DNA from: Epiperipatus broadwayi
Taxonomy: Eukaryota; Onychophora; Udeonychophora; Euonychophora; Peripatidae
NCBI GenBank assembly: GCA_028023455.1
Contig: JAQFVV010012972.1
Location: forward strand, 252,001 to 316,000
Direction of reading: 5' to 3'
DNA length: 64,000 bases
Under the pieces are notes generated by a model that was given only the letters and a program-made list of their open reading frames with translations, did no database searches and was not told where the DNA came from. Below, in pieces: positions 14,801 to 25,735 of the stretch (positions are counted from its first letter, which is position 1; every line of letters begins with the position of its first letter). A program made the position numbers and the translations under genes.

Positions 14801-17800
14801 TGATATAGAATTCAATGTTGCAGGGAATAATATTTTGGCAGGGTAGGACAATTATCAACATTGTGACAAGTTTGCAAAAGTCTTTGTAATAAAACACCTA
14901 AAATGTATGAGTATTTGAAGCAACTTTATAAATTATGACTCTTTTGTTTGTGAAATACAAGATGGTAATTTGGGACAACAAAAAATGGACTAAGATGTTT
15001 TCCTTTCAAATATATTGTTTATTCCTCAGATTAAAAACAACCATGTGATTAAATGTTACAATGGTTGAATAACATTCGGACATCACTGGCTATAAAGTAA
15101 AAAAAAATAACATCATGGTTTCCACTACTGTAAAGTGTAGTAAATAAAGTAAATATAAACAATTACACAGGAATAAAACTAAGATACAAAAAACGGAAGG
15201 AAGCATATTCATCCATTATCTGGGAAATATATATATCTACCATTTATTCAAAAGATATTTTTCAAGCAAGTTATTGTTCAGTTCTTCAAAACAATTGTTT
15301 ACAACAACAAAAAATTGACACATCCCATGGTCAATGTATCAGTCAGCAATCTAAAATAAAACTTTTATTAAAAGCCTATCATTTTATCTGTTAAAGTATA
15401 AATTTGGTAAAAAAAAACTTCTTGTTTAAAATAAGATTTTCTCCTGTTTCTGAATTACTTTGGAAGCTTTTATTTAAAACTGAATCAACTAACTAATAAA
15501 ATGGACCAATAAGTATTTTTATTAAGTTATGATTCTGAAAGAAATAATGTCTTAAGATGTTTGGAGAGGATTGAGACATATATCTACCATTGTCCTTTTT
15601 CACAAACTTTTTAAAAGGTTCATCACTTCCAAAAAAGCCATTTTTGGTTTTCTTTAGTTTCTGCAATTCCAGAAACCTACCACTTCCAGAAAATTCATAA
15701 TATAAGAAGTAATCTGATCTTGATCCATTAAAATCATTAAAAGTAAATGCATCACAAAATATGAAGTATATTAATAGAGTGACAGCATTTTGAAAGGTTA
15801 ATTATAAATAGTTACCAATCAATGTAATTATCAGAATTAGTGACCAGGTCTTTGACTGAATGAGAATAGCATATTTTTATTCAGTATGTATAAATAAAGA
15901 TTCAGTTAACTAAAACTAAAACACACATGTGCTAATACAATATTGTAATTTCAAAGGGGCCTTTTTCTATTCTATAGATGCTTCCTTTAAATACCACAAC
16001 TTAAGAAAATTTGAAGACTGTAGCAACTCCACAGACATTATGTCTAATTTAACCATTTATTATAAATTGGACTGAATTCATTCTTGTTAAATAATATTAT
16101 AAAAATGATTACTTATTCACTCTTGAGGTATAAAATGTTACAACGATTTTATTGCTCCATTCTTTCTAACCACATCTGATAATTAGTAAACAAAGTAAAT
16201 AATAAAATTTACCAAAATTTATTACATCTACAGATGTCTTTCATCTTCTAGAATAACTCAGTTCTATTACAATTATGAGATGATGCATGAAAACTTACAC
16301 TGTCCAGATAAACTAACAGGCATTATTAAATACATATGAAGATGTTTTTACTTTCCAACAATTTTAATGGCTGCTGTTTTAATTGTGGCAATCATATTTA
16401 ATTAATATTCCACTTAATCATTTGAACTTATTATCTTTTATTTTTCTAATTTTAACTCTATAAAATTAATTTTGTATTAAATTTTATTTGAAGTTTAGTG
16501 TAAGATTTATTAGTATGTTGAACCTATTATGTGATAACTCTTTTTAAAGATTTGTTTTGTTTTTTGTTCATAGGTGATACAAAATGTCTTCAATGCGCAT
16601 GTGTCCAAGTTATTGTCAGTCGCCTGCGTCTGAGAAATAAAATAATGAAATATTTAGAAAGTCATTCTTTGCATTTGGCCAAATCATTAGCTTCATTAAA
16701 AGACGCTATTAAAAGTAAGAAAAAGACTATAGCATTAGTATTTTGCAGAATATTATTTTGGGTATTATAAATATTTGATAAATGTAAAAATTCCATATCT
16801 ATAATAAAGAAGAAATAATAAATAACTATTGTACGACATAGGATTAAGCTAATTTATCAAAACAATTATTTTGGAATTAAAAAAATGAATTACAAATTTA
16901 TGGAATACTTTTATGAGACAAATGATATCTAAGAAGAAGTTGATGCCAGGAATGAGAAGTAATTGTAAAATGTAATTTTTAAACATTGGTAACCTTTTCA
17001 CTTCATAGGCAGGCCATAATCATATGAGCTATAGAAAGAAGAGCCAAACTATATAGTGATGATTACTTGTTTATTTTTTCAAGTGTTTGTTTGAAGTAAA
17101 GACATATAAAATGCATATTCAATATAAAATAGAAGAATAGTAGAAATTTTATTTTCATGAACAGTTTATTTATTCATTTGAAATAAATGCAGATGTCTTC
17201 AAGTGTATTTTTAAATGCAAATAAGATAGCTGAACAGATAGATATATAACTAGTTCTTGACAGTGTAACTATTATTCAACAGCAGGTCATGTTAGTGGTT
17301 AAAAGCATCAAGAACTCTAGTTCTCTGTTTATCTTTAAATTATCTTATTCGGAGATCTATCAATTATTGTGTTTTGGGAGTACTAAAGCTGTTAATTTAC
17401 ATCCAGTGGGAATTTCTTGCTTTGTGAAGTAGGGATAGAATTCCTGAAGCTTGGCCCGAAATATGTACATTTTTTGTTGAAAATTAACCTTGATGCATAC
17501 CTCACCATGGCCTTTGGGTGCTACCATAGAGGTTGCAAAATTGACACCATCTGCCCATTTTACAATAAACAGGAGGAGTCCATGGATCACATCCTTTGCC
17601 AATGGGATTCATGGACTTACCTTCGGAATTTTATTCTGGGGAAAATTGCCGACCCTGACCAATCCTGTGTAACAGCAAAGTTGGCCATTAAGAAAAGTAT
17701 ATTTGGAACAATTATACTAGTGCCATATATAAACTTTGTTATGTGGACAGCAAGATGGAAAATGGTATTCAAGAGAGGATTCAACCATCATGTAGAAGAT

Positions 17801-20800
17801 TTTATTATTAGCCTGCAAATTAAAAAAAGGGAAATGGACAAAAGAAGTTGCAAGCCTGGGTTGGCAGACCAAACTTGGAGCCAACTGAGGATATAAGTTG
17901 ACATTTGTCATCCATGTTTCCTGTTTGGCCTACTAATACAATTATAATTGATGATATTCTTATTTAAGTTTATAAATTGATTATATTTGGTATTATAATC
18001 ATGTATTTTCTGATTGCCAGAATTGTTTTATTTTTATGCATTCATGCTAATTTTAATAATACCTTGGTTATACTTTGTGTGAAAAGCTAATTCTACTGAA
18101 GTATTGTTACTGAGCTGATTCTTTTATTTCCTGAGAATACATATTTTAAATACACTTATAGTCATTTTCACTGACTCCTGAATTTCTGATTAACGATATT
18201 ATCCTTTGTATTCTAATGTTATGCTGTATACTATTAGAATTAATTTATCTTCAGTGTTCTTAATTACTCAATGATTTTCACCTTGTACTTAATTTCATAC
18301 TACGTTTTGACCTTTTCAATGGTTTTTGTTAATGTTTACATTCCCATAATTGTAACACCTTGTTTATATTCATTCCAGACTGTTGGAATTATTCCAATGT
18401 GTATGATATGTAATTAGGATTTGAATAATTCCTTTAATTGTTGGGATTATATTTTTATATCCAACTTTGATTTATAATTAATTGCTTTCCTTGTATTATA
18501 TTTTGATTGTGAGTAAAGTATATTTTGAAAGATAACTATTATTCAAATAGAAAAACATTTCCCATTTGGTAACATCTGCTTCTGCCTTGTATAAAACTAA
18601 AAATAGATGCAGAATTAAATGACAATAGACTATTGGCAAGTTCCTCTCTAATGGTAAAGTTTACACCATATGGCAGCCATAATTGTCTTTCAATTTGTTA
18701 ATATAATGTTAAATATTAAAATGCTAGAATGCTCTATGTTAACAGGAAAATGTACAAAGGCATAATTTACTGTTATTGCTTAATAATAAAATAAAGTACT
18801 CATTTATCATTGTAATTATTAGGCGGAGTTACCAAAAATATAGAAGTCAAACTAACTCAAACACCTATTTCTTTTAAAATAAAATGCCTACTTTAAGATA
18901 TATAATGAATTTTTTAGTAATTCATCTTTGGAGACTGAAATAAATAATTTGACTCCAGGTAATTACCATCAATGATAAAAATCTAATATTTTTATTATGG
19001 CAATGACTAGATTTAGGCCGATCTTATTTTAGTATGTGCCACAAAACACATCTCTTGCAAAAATACCTAAATATATTTATTAGCAATGGAAAGCTAACAA
19101 ATATTCATACCCATAAAAATAAAGAAAAGGAAATGAATAATAACTGAAGGGTCTGCAGATTACTATCCAATCAGTTGTAATCGTAATAATAATTCAGCAA
19201 AACTTTTTATTTAACTGGTCATTCTAAATTATAACACATTCTTAGAAAGAAATAAATATACCAAAACTTGAGTTATTCTTAAGTGCAATATTTTCTATAG
19301 CATTACAAAGTAAATCAAGCTATGATTAAATAGAACGGTTTCATAATTGTCTAAACGTTTGACAGAAAATCGTTGGCTGCCTTACTTAATCAACTGTTTA
19401 ACAAAAAAATCAATTTGGTTAAAAACAAAAATATTTTGGGGTATGATAAAGGAAATAATCATCAACTGACAGTAAAAATAATTATGACATTACATTTAAA
19501 GGTAAAAGTGTTTTGAAAAGATTTGTGGGACACAGTAAGCAAATTCAACAAAAGATTAAAAAGAAGGTTGGAGTTACAATTGGAATATCATTTCAAAAAC
19601 ATTATCTTTGAAGATAAAAAGTTTATAAGTTTTTTAAATATTCATAAACTACAAATATATTTAATAGTCATAAAGTATCTGATTCTGAAAATGCATTAAA
19701 GTGCTAAACAATCTTCAGAAATATAAACAACAGATTAATAATTGAAATAACTGTCATAACAACTATAATATTTTATGCAGATAAAAGTTGGGTACTGAAA
19801 AATCATAAGCATGATAATGGTGGCATGATTGTCAATACCATGTCCAAGTAGAAAAATGAACAAATGGATATTCAATCAGATTCAACATAATCTTTTGTTT
19901 AAGACACTAGTTTTTAAATCAAAAATATAAATTTGATTATTTTATAAAATGTTCTAATTCTTTAGAAGAATTTATATGATCTAGGAAGCAAATAATAAAA
20001 GAGGGGGGAGAAATTAATCAGAAGATGATCACTGAGATGTTTGAGACATCAAACAGATGGTAGACTATTTTTTATATAAACAAAATCTATTAATATGATC
20101 ACAAAATGATAAGAAATTGGATTTATGAATGGAAAATGCAGATCAAGGAGATTTAAGTTGCTGAATATTGGAGTTCTCAAGACTGTTATTTATTAGATTT
20201 ATGGATCAAAATGAATAAAATTAAGAATTATTTTGCAAGGGGGTGAATTGTATAATGAAGAAGAACTCCAAAGTAAGGCACAGGAGAAAAAGAGACTTTT
20301 AGCATGTGTATATACGAAAAAAGTTAGAGTTATATCTTCTTAACTATAAAATAAAGTCAAGCCACTAAGTAAATAAGATTTATTAATATAAAAGATTAGG
20401 AGTGGGATTAGATAGTGCTCATCGATGAGAAAAACTCTTAGAATATTTGGGGTAGTGAAGGCAGGAAGATGAAAATTTACAAGCAGTATCCAATAAAACA
20501 AACAAATATTAGATCTTCAACTTCATGATGTTTCCTGGTTATTAAATTTACTATTTGCAATTGGAACATCAGATTAAATTTTCATAAAATAATCCAGCTA
20601 CATACTTATGAATTAATGATCTGTAATTTTTGCAGATAAAAATATGTATAATGCATGCACTTATTAGTCATTCATGTTTGTAAAACATTAAAATTTAATT
20701 TTTTTCTTTTTCAGATCATCAGCGACATATGATTTTTAATATAGTAAAACTGGACGGAAAGCTGGCTAAATTCCGTCAACAGAAATTCGCAACATTAAAT

Positions 20801-20860
20801 AAAGATAAACGAGTGTTGAATGTGTTGCAGTCATTTATATTAAACCTTAAAAATGACTAA
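302..20860 (+). CDS. Unrecognised multi-exon gene, 3' portion (8 exons, 238 aa to stop)
   Basis: Eight exons are joined by GT/AG introns: 302-433, 8160-8236, 9664-9723, 11293-11381, 11770-11808, 12401-12435, 16574-16714 and 20715-20860 (TAA at 20858-20860). Phase is kept at every junction (1,0,0,2,2,1,1), giving one open frame of 238 residues from the first whole codon. The first exon begins at a splice acceptor, so the 5' part of the gene lies left of the window. The protein is rich in Lys, Gln, Leu and Glu, with stretches such as QKTFIKFFQKEFQWLKDKQ, KNAKWLQEQIQNKIL and KLAKFRQQKFATLNKDKR. These suggest amphipathic helices, possibly coiled coil. There is no signal peptide or membrane segment in this part. 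I do not recognise the family and assign no function. Introns run from about 0.4 to 7.7 kb and hold several transposable elements. Seven phase-consistent junctions make a chance model very unlikely. Confidence 0.8.
434..2200. other. Intron 1, left part: no gene seen
   Basis: AT-rich intronic sequence. Short open frames here lack splice-site support or coding character. The recognisable structure is the simple repeats near 1660-1730 and 1855-1880. Confidence 0.6.
1660..1730. repeat. Compound microsatellite (AC)n(AT)n(GT)n
   Basis: A run of CA repeats is followed by AT repeats and then TG-rich sequence. The whole is roughly self-complementary and could fold back. A smaller TA/TG tract lies at 1855-1880. 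Confidence 0.9.
2240..2890 (+). pseudogene. Decayed RTE-like reverse transcriptase, C-terminal part
   Basis: Around 2262, translation reads DDMAIIAENKK, matching the catalytic box of RTE-like non-LTR reverse transcriptases (usual form YADD, then a hydrophobic run and AE). At 2458-2688 an open frame reads MWSVLYGCKMWSLSNKFRNR and later NKITNVEHLKRVNEAKRL. These match the typical RTE post-catalytic pattern of LYGCETWTL followed by a basic region before the C-terminus. Stops and frame breaks interrupt it. It ends near a degenerate GAT-rich tract (about 2868-2890), as RTE elements usually do. It sits in intron 1, on the same strand as the host gene, and is more decayed than the copies at 3.1-5.4 kb and 28.6 kb. 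Confidence 0.75.
3080..5400 (+). pseudogene. Decayed RTE-like retrotransposon, endonuclease plus RT
   Basis: In broken frames the order is endonuclease then reverse transcriptase. Endonuclease pieces are GSERVV (about 3177), ENFYMDVQKAFDQNK (about 3278), FNATVAKQLKDE with GKFGYGGRNK (3345-3425; the usual GDFN reads KVFN), DYILNNK, and the catalytic-region motif GSDHRLVRCK near 3575-3605. RT pieces are ELYSNKEQ, LNEEIRQAIQF, FVDYEAFDSI (motif A, one residue lost) and LYFADDVVGFANNA (motif C, about 5080). Stops, frameshifts and a 187-bp insertion (3603-3789) inactivate it. It closely resembles the copy at 28590-30174 and keeps TGG where that copy has a TAA stop. The 3' end is lost near 5400. 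Confidence 0.85.
3595..3797. mobile_element. 187-bp insertion with 8-bp target duplication inside the RTE endonuclease
   Basis: GATGTAAG occurs at 3595-3602 and again at 3790-3797, and the RTE frame resumes after the second copy. The insert (3603-3789) starts gtaaaca and ends tgtttcac, short imperfect inverted ends. Together with the 8-bp duplication this resembles a hAT-type miniature element, although the ends are too short to be sure. Its interior recurs in reverse orientation at about 33958-34060 and in part near 62696-62790, so it is a dispersed family. Confidence 0.65.
5400..8159. other. Intron 1, right part: no gene seen
   Basis: AT-rich intronic sequence without recognisable coding or element structure, apart from a tandem duplication of about 34 bp at 7318-7385. 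Confidence 0.5.
7318..7385. repeat. Two-copy tandem repeat, unit about 34 bp
   Basis: The unit starting gggagcagtggagtaatca and ending caattcatca occurs twice in a row with one visible difference. It looks like a recent local slippage or repair duplication. Confidence 0.85.
8160..8236 (+). CDS. Exon 2 of the unrecognised gene
   Basis: The acceptor is tctattccag and the donor is gtaagttt at 8237. The 77-nt exon encodes FYTRTLKQKNRLTYEIILE and TEKMLK and ends in phase 0. It is too short for a simple ORF search and was found from splice signals plus frame continuity. Confidence 0.75.
8739..8858. repeat. Trinucleotide microsatellite (AAT)n-(GAT)n-(ATT)n
   Basis: A short AAT run and GAT units lead into about 85 bp of uninterrupted ATT/TTA. 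The AAT and ATT parts are complementary, so the tract can form a hairpin. It lies in intron 2, about 500 bp after exon 2. Confidence 0.95.
9664..9723 (+). CDS. Exon 3 of the unrecognised gene
   Basis: The acceptor tttttaacttgcag is preceded by a pyrimidine-rich run; the donor is gtatgtgt at 9724. The exon is exactly 60 nt and encodes THCPFFFGKSSRLLNVIRSK in phase 0 at both ends, so skipping it would keep the frame. Confidence 0.72.
9724..11292. other. Intron 3: no gene seen
   Basis: AT-rich intron sequence. A 61-codon frame at 10617-10802 has no supporting features. No repeats or element hallmarks were recognised. Confidence 0.5.
11293..11381 (+). CDS. Exon 4 of the unrecognised gene
   Basis: The acceptor is tttattttatag and the donor is gtaagcat at 11382. 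It encodes NAKWLQEQIQNKILCNEENQ followed by LKQDEETIT, a charged, Gln-rich segment that is probably helical. It ends in phase 2: tt joins a of the next exon to give Leu. Confidence 0.75.
11770..11808 (+). CDS. Exon 5 of the unrecognised gene (39-nt microexon)
   Basis: The acceptor is aacataacag and the donor is gtaatttt, the weakest donor of the gene because the +5 G is missing. It encodes YFNWVNAKETKE and keeps phase 2 in and phase 2 out, so skipping this 39-nt exon would not shift the frame. Confidence 0.65.
12401..12435 (+). CDS. Exon 6 of the unrecognised gene (35-nt microexon)
   Basis: The acceptor is taattctattttag and the donor is gtaagtat. It encodes EENIPSFRSQS after a split Ser codon and ends in phase 1. 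At 35 nt it is the shortest exon; its place rests on exact phase agreement with exons 5 and 7. Confidence 0.65.
12900..13683 (+). pseudogene. Decayed non-LTR retrotransposon 3' domain
   Basis: An open stretch from about 13001 to 13160 reads KRWDDWVRRIVEDYSGKEWD, then RIDALIRIRKLERWTPSMES. About 100 bp on comes RLETGDYTC in a shifted frame, then CQF, then GIENIRHLLIEWKRL. The spacing of Cys, His and a final Cys (here Trp) resembles the Cys/His knuckle found after the RT domain of many LINEs. Stops and frameshifts interrupt it. A non-coding tail runs to an A-rich end near 13683 with an AATAAAAT signal. The clade cannot be set from this piece. It lies in intron 6, sense to the host gene. Confidence 0.6.
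14320..14520. repeat. Poly-G-rich low-complexity tract
   Basis: G runs of 19 (14351-14369) and 23 (14455-14477), with several shorter ones, sit inside otherwise AT-rich DNA. One strand is almost pure G/T. Real G-rich satellites exist, but the irregular runs also resemble sequencing or gap-filling artefact. Confidence 0.8.
14637..16712. repeat. Source copy of a segmental duplication (second copy at 45555-48450)
   Basis: The last 2 kb of intron 6 and nearly all of exon 7 match 45555-48450 in the same order and orientation, with scattered substitutions and small indels. Examples are agtagtgcat/agaagtgcaa at the left edge, the block attttggcaggg in the middle, and ttttgttttttgttcatagg at the exon 7 acceptor. 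This copy keeps an open exon and intact splice sites, so it is the functional version. Confidence 0.85.
16574..16714 (+). CDS. Exon 7 of the unrecognised gene
   Basis: The acceptor is tttttgttcatag and the donor is gtaagaaa at 16715. It encodes GDTKCLQCACVQVIVSRLRL, then a basic helix-like stretch ending SLASLKDAIK. Three Cys lie within eight residues (C-L-Q-C-A-C). A decayed second copy of this exon lies at 48309-48434 inside a larger duplicated segment. Confidence 0.8.
17280..17911 (+). pseudogene. Non-LTR retrotransposon 3' domain fragment (159-codon ORF at 17417-17896)
   Basis: The frame contains DTICPFYNKQEESMDHILCQ, matching the C-x2-C...E-x-x-x-H-x4-C knuckle that follows RT in many LINEs, with the second Cys replaced by Tyr. 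FVMWTARWKMVFKRG follows, similar to the ILW-x-W-x-x-R segment after that knuckle. It then ends in a basic tail. The GC content is visibly higher than in the surrounding intron. No RT core precedes it, so it is a 5'-truncated insertion. It lies in intron 7 on the sense strand. Confidence 0.6.
17912..20714. other. Intron 7, right part: no gene seen
   Basis: AT-rich intronic sequence with no recognised coding, RNA or element structure. Confidence 0.5.
20715..20860 (+). CDS. Terminal exon 8 of the unrecognised gene
   Basis: The acceptor tttttctttttcag has a strong pyrimidine tract. It encodes NHQRHMIFNIVKLDGKLAKF, then a Lys/Gln-rich helix, and ends VLQSFILNLKND before TAA at 20858-20860. Confidence 0.8.
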
Positions 20861-20908
20861 TAAATATTTTATTTTTTTATAATTGATTGTTTGAAAATCA
20901 CTAATAAA
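20859..20908 (+). terminator. Candidate polyadenylation signals of the unrecognised gene
   Basis: One AATAAA overlaps the stop codon (20859-20864) and a second lies at 20903-20908. The two sit in a tandem duplication of about 48 bp covering roughly 20855-20945. If the first is used, the 3' UTR would be only tens of bases. AATAAA is common in such AT-rich DNA, so this rests mainly on position. Confidence 0.4.
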
Positions 20909-20945
20909 TATTTTATTCTTTCATAATTGATTGTTTGTTTGTTTT

Positions 20946-23290
20946 TTTGATTTATAATTAATTAATATCAAACTTATGCTTTAAAATAACATTTATTTAG
21001 TTTTATTATTAATAGACGAGAATACGTCCATCTCAGTTTAATATGCACTTCAAATTAAATGTCAAAAAAGAAAAATATGTCATTTAATATATAATTATAC
21101 TGCGGGATAAAGTCTAATACTTACATATTGATTTTACTGACCTCTTGCGTCTGCCATTATTATTAGTGAAAGACGGATTTAGCCATAAGAATATCACTTC
21201 CTTTTTCATCATTTTTTTCCAAACTTGACTCTTATTCGCGTGAGAGAAACTAGTCAGTTTAAAATAAGTAACAACTAATTTACATATCTGATCAGTTCAA
21301 TTTCACAGTATATGAAATAATGTGAAGTTAAACTATTATTCAATAGAAATAGTAATAAGATAATAATGACGTTCTCAGTACTAACCACAGTGAAGTGACT
21401 ATAATGTTAATTATATCTGGGAACTGTTATAATTAGAATGAAACTTTAATATTGGTTTATGTAACTGGAAATTGTAAGGAAATATCAGAAATTGTTTTTT
21501 AAATACGTAGCTCAGAATCAACCTGAGATATACTGTTAATAGGTACGTCATTGCATTGAGCTATTATTACCTAAAAAAAGTAATTATTGGCCATTAAAAA
21601 TGGCTATACAATATATTTTACAATACGATTCCAGTTTCAATTTTACGATGTTCCACATACCTATGTATATAAGTCCACTGTTCATATTTACCTGGAGCCC
21701 TTTCATATTCTAAAATAGTGGCATTCAGCTTTTATTGATGTGTGAGAACTTTTCATGAGATTATAAGACCCTTGACCTATTTTTTGTATGAATATAAAAA
21801 ATATTTATATTTTCAACATTGAAGTAAAAAAAAACATGGTCAACTAGTAGACTGCAAATACCATCTGGAAGATATTGCTCCATATGTATTGCAAAAGCAT
21901 GTTAATAAATGAGACTTATGCACATAGGTAATCTTCATGATAGGAAGTCTGCTTCTTTTAGTGATGAAACACACAGAGAATAGGTTTTCTGGTTCAAATA
22001 GTTGTAACTCAATGAATAGGAAAATAGTTTATTGCAATGAAAATACTTATAGAAATATAATTTAGTTAAAAGATATTAATATTACTAAGATATAAGGTAT
22101 GAATATAAGAATACAACATTTTAAATGAAAATAGAGTAAATTATCTTAAATGATTCTCTTTAGAGATTACTTTGTTTCTAATATTAATTATTTTCAATTC
22201 TATTAAAAGTAAGGATAATCATGTGACAAAGGAAGACTAATTGGGAAAAAATTAAGTATAAATAATATAAAATATTAATTTTTCCATTAGACTAAGAAAG
22301 AGAATTTAAAAATCCTTATCAGATATTGAATTAACTAATTTTTTGAATGAAATTAATGAAGTCAATTTTTATGTTTTGAAAAGAAGGTAAAGACTATTGG
22401 GGCGTGAAAAACTTACACCAAAGTCGATCGGACATATTTCTTCTTGGTTTTGTTTAAATGTTACCAAGCCAATGAAAATTATGCAATGCAAAACAAAAAT
22501 TTGGAAATCTTTCAAATTTCGCTCATGTCTGCTGCATAAAACAATATTGTTAAAGCATATGCTATACTTTTATCCTTAGAAAATACATAAGTTTAATTTG
22601 ATGAACTCTATGCATCATTTTTCTAAAGCAACTGCGAGAGATTTACTACATCATGTTTTATTATTATTTACTTTATTTACATAAGTTAATTATAATTATT
22701 AATGCTAACCAAATTTAGGTAATAGTTTTTAATACTATATTTATATAATTTAGGTCTCTTCTGAGCTCTTCGAGCTTTCTGACAAATGCTTTTGTTTCTT
22801 ATTTTATCCTAGATTTCTATGTATTGTAATTAAAATATATTTTGTACAATTTAGCACATTGATGGTAAGACCAGTAACACCTAGCAAATCCCAATTGGAG
22901 TGGTGTGCATAGTCTGCCATTTTGGTGAACCAACGTCACTAAATCTCGCCGAAAATGCTCTAGTAAATCGTTCACGTAACCATCTGACATAATTTGAATA
23001 TCAACCCAGAGCAACTTACATAATCTAATTATCAATCCAGGATAACTGATTGCCTGACTTTATATATATTAATAATGTACTCAGCCTTCTACTTTGATAC
23101 TCAAGCATCACTAGAATAACAAAAAAAATTATGTCAATAATCTTGAACTTGACAACCCCGCATGGTTAAAAAATTTGGTATCATTTTGATCTTGCTATTT
23201 TGAAATACGAACTCTAATGTATTTTATAAATTTGGTTCACAGAGGGCAGTACTGAATTTCTTAACCATGTGAGGTGATTTAATGCTTAAT
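20946..23290. other. Intergenic stretch: no gene supported
   Basis: AT-rich sequence after the unrecognised gene. A minus-strand 72-codon frame at 22817-23035 has a less AT-biased composition but no motif I know. Nothing else stands out. Confidence 0.45.
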
Positions 23291-23294
23291 ATTT

Positions 23295-25430
23295 ATATAT
23301 AAACAAAATTTATGACTTGTTTTATTAATTATTATAAGTTGTTCCTTTGAAAGCTTTTGTGATGCTATATTGCAGAGGTTATTAGTATATAGTGAAACTG
23401 AGTTGAATTCAATCCATATAGTTATCTGGTTTTTAAAGCTTGATTTGAAGATTACATGTCTGAAAATTTCAGGCTTTCAAATTGATAGAAACCTGTTTTA
23501 TAAGTGCTGACATTTGAGTTAGTATTTTAGATCTAATTTCTAGAGTCCCAGCACTCCACTGAAGTGAACCATAAGCTCAAAAACAATTTGTCTGGAGATA
23601 GGGACTTTCTCCTAGAGATTTTGAATTCTTTCTCTTTCTGCACTTATAAAATAAAGCTTGATTAGAGTTATTGGTCAGCTCCATATAGTGATCATTTAAA
23701 TGCAAGCTTAAAAGCAAGTTATGAAATTTATAACTTGTTTTATTAATTATTATAAGTGTACCTTGGAAGATTTTTGCAATACTATTTTGCAGAGGCTATT
23801 ACTATATGGTGAAACTGAGCTGAATTCAGACCTATATAGCTATATGGTTTGTAAAGCTGGATTTGAAGATTACGTGTCTGAAAAATTCAGGCTTCCAAAT
23901 TGAAAAAAAAAGGGGTTTTATAAGTGCTGACTTTTGAGTTAGTATTTTAGATTTAGTTTCTAGAGTGCAAGTGCTCCACTGAGGTGAGCCATATTCTCAA
24001 CAACAATTGGTCTGGAAATAAAGTCTTTCCAATAGATATTTTGTATTCTTTCTCTTTCAACATTTATAAAATAAAGCTTTATTAGTGCTATTGATAAGCT
24101 TAATCTGGTGATATATATATATATATGATAAACAAAACAACATAAATTTCATAACTTGCTTTAAGCTTGCATTTTATGATCAGTAGATGGAGCTTTACAA
24201 ATAGTTCCAAACAATCTTTTGTTTACATAAATGTCGAGAGAGATAGAATTCAAAATCTCTATCGTTGTCACCCACCTCCAGACTAGCTAGTTTTGAGCTT
24301 ATTGGCTCACATCAGTGAAAGCTTGGGAGATGAGAAACTAGATCTAAATACCAGCTCTAAAGTTAGCACTTATCAAACATGTTTCTATCAGTTTGAAAGC
24401 ATGAAATTTATCAGACACCTAATGTCTTCAAATCCAACTTAACACTAAATAGCTATATGTGTTTGAAATCTGTTCTTTCACCATATAGTAAAAGCTTCTG
24501 CAATATATATCATTGCAAAAACTGTCAAAGGTACATATATAATAATCAAAACAAGTGATAAATTTCGTAAATTACTTTAAGCTTACATTTTATGATCACT
24601 AGATGGAGCTTTACCAATAGCCCCTAACAAGCTTTTGTTTACATAAATGCTGCAAGAGATAGAATTCAAAATCTTTATTATTGTCACGCACCTCCAAACC
24701 AGCTGTTTTTGAACTTATTGGCTCATGTCAGTTAAGGCTTGGAAGACTAGAAACTAGATCTAAATACCAACTATAAAATCAGCACTTATCCAACATGTTT
24801 TTATCAGTTTGCAAGCATGAAATTTATCAGACAGGTAATGTTTCTAGTCTCCCAAGCCTTCACTGATGTGAGCCAATAAGCTCAAAACCAGCTGGTCTGG
24901 AGGTGGGCGACAACAATAGAGATTTTGAATTCTATCTCTCCCAGCATTTATGTAAGCAAAAGGTTATTAGGACCTATTGGTAAAGCTTCATCTAATGACC
25001 ATAAAATGCAAGCTTAAAGCAAGTTATGAAATTTATAACTTGTTTTGATTATAATAAATGTACCTTTGAAGGTTTTTGCAATGATATATATATATATTGC
25101 AGAGGCTTTTACTATATGATGAAACTGAACTGATTTCAGACACAAATAGCTATCTAGTTTATTAAGCTGAATTTGAAGACATTATGTGTCTGATAAATGT
25201 CATGCTTTGAAACTGATGGAAATGTGTTTCATAAGTGCTGACTCTAGAGTTGGTATTTAGATCTAGTTTCTAGTCACTCAAGCCTTCACTGATGTGAGTC
25301 AATAAGATCGCAACCAGTTTAGTCTGGAGGTGGTTGACAATGATAGAGATTTTGAATTCTGTCTCTCAGCATTTATGTAAACAAACGCTTGTTAGGAGCT
25401 ATTGGTAAACCTCCATCTAATGATCATATA
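23295..25430. repeat. Array of six related modules of about 400 bp in mixed orientation
   Basis: One module recurs as forward 23301-23700, forward 23703-24115, reverse about 24140-24560, reverse truncated about 24575-24838, forward truncated 24839-25030 and forward 25030-25430. Shared landmarks are aagcaagttatgaaatttat, gaaactgagctgaattcaga, gagattttgaattct and gctattggtaaagct. Copies differ by many substitutions, so the array is old. No coding frame is shared. Several junctions hold short AT dinucleotide runs. The half ending in tttacataaa(t) and atagatgg resembles the ends of the hairpin at 45024-45289, suggesting a common superfamily. Confidence 0.85.
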
Positions 25431-25484
25431 TATATATATGTAATAATATTATGATTCGATGTCTGTATTTTTAAAGCAATATAC

Positions 25485-25735
25485 GTAATTATATAACTGA
25501 ATATTTGTAAATACAATAACTAAATAATTAAAAGATTTTATCCACTTAGGAACGCTTTCGATTATCTCAGTAATCTGTGTCAACTAAAGCTTTGAAATGC
25601 TAACTTATTGTGGGAAAATTAGCATTTCAAAGCTTTAGTTGACACATATTACTGGGATAATCGAAAGCACTCCTAAGTGGATAAAAATTTTTAATTATTT
25701 AGTTACTGTATTTATAAATATTCAGTTATATAATT

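Noticed and set aside
22817-23035. 72-codon minus-strand frame, less AT-biased
   Set aside because: Looks faintly like an element remnant but matches no motif I can name.
23295-25430. CRISPR-like or satellite array
   Set aside because: Units are about 400 bp, diverged and in mixed orientation in a eukaryotic genome; there are no short repeats with unique spacers.
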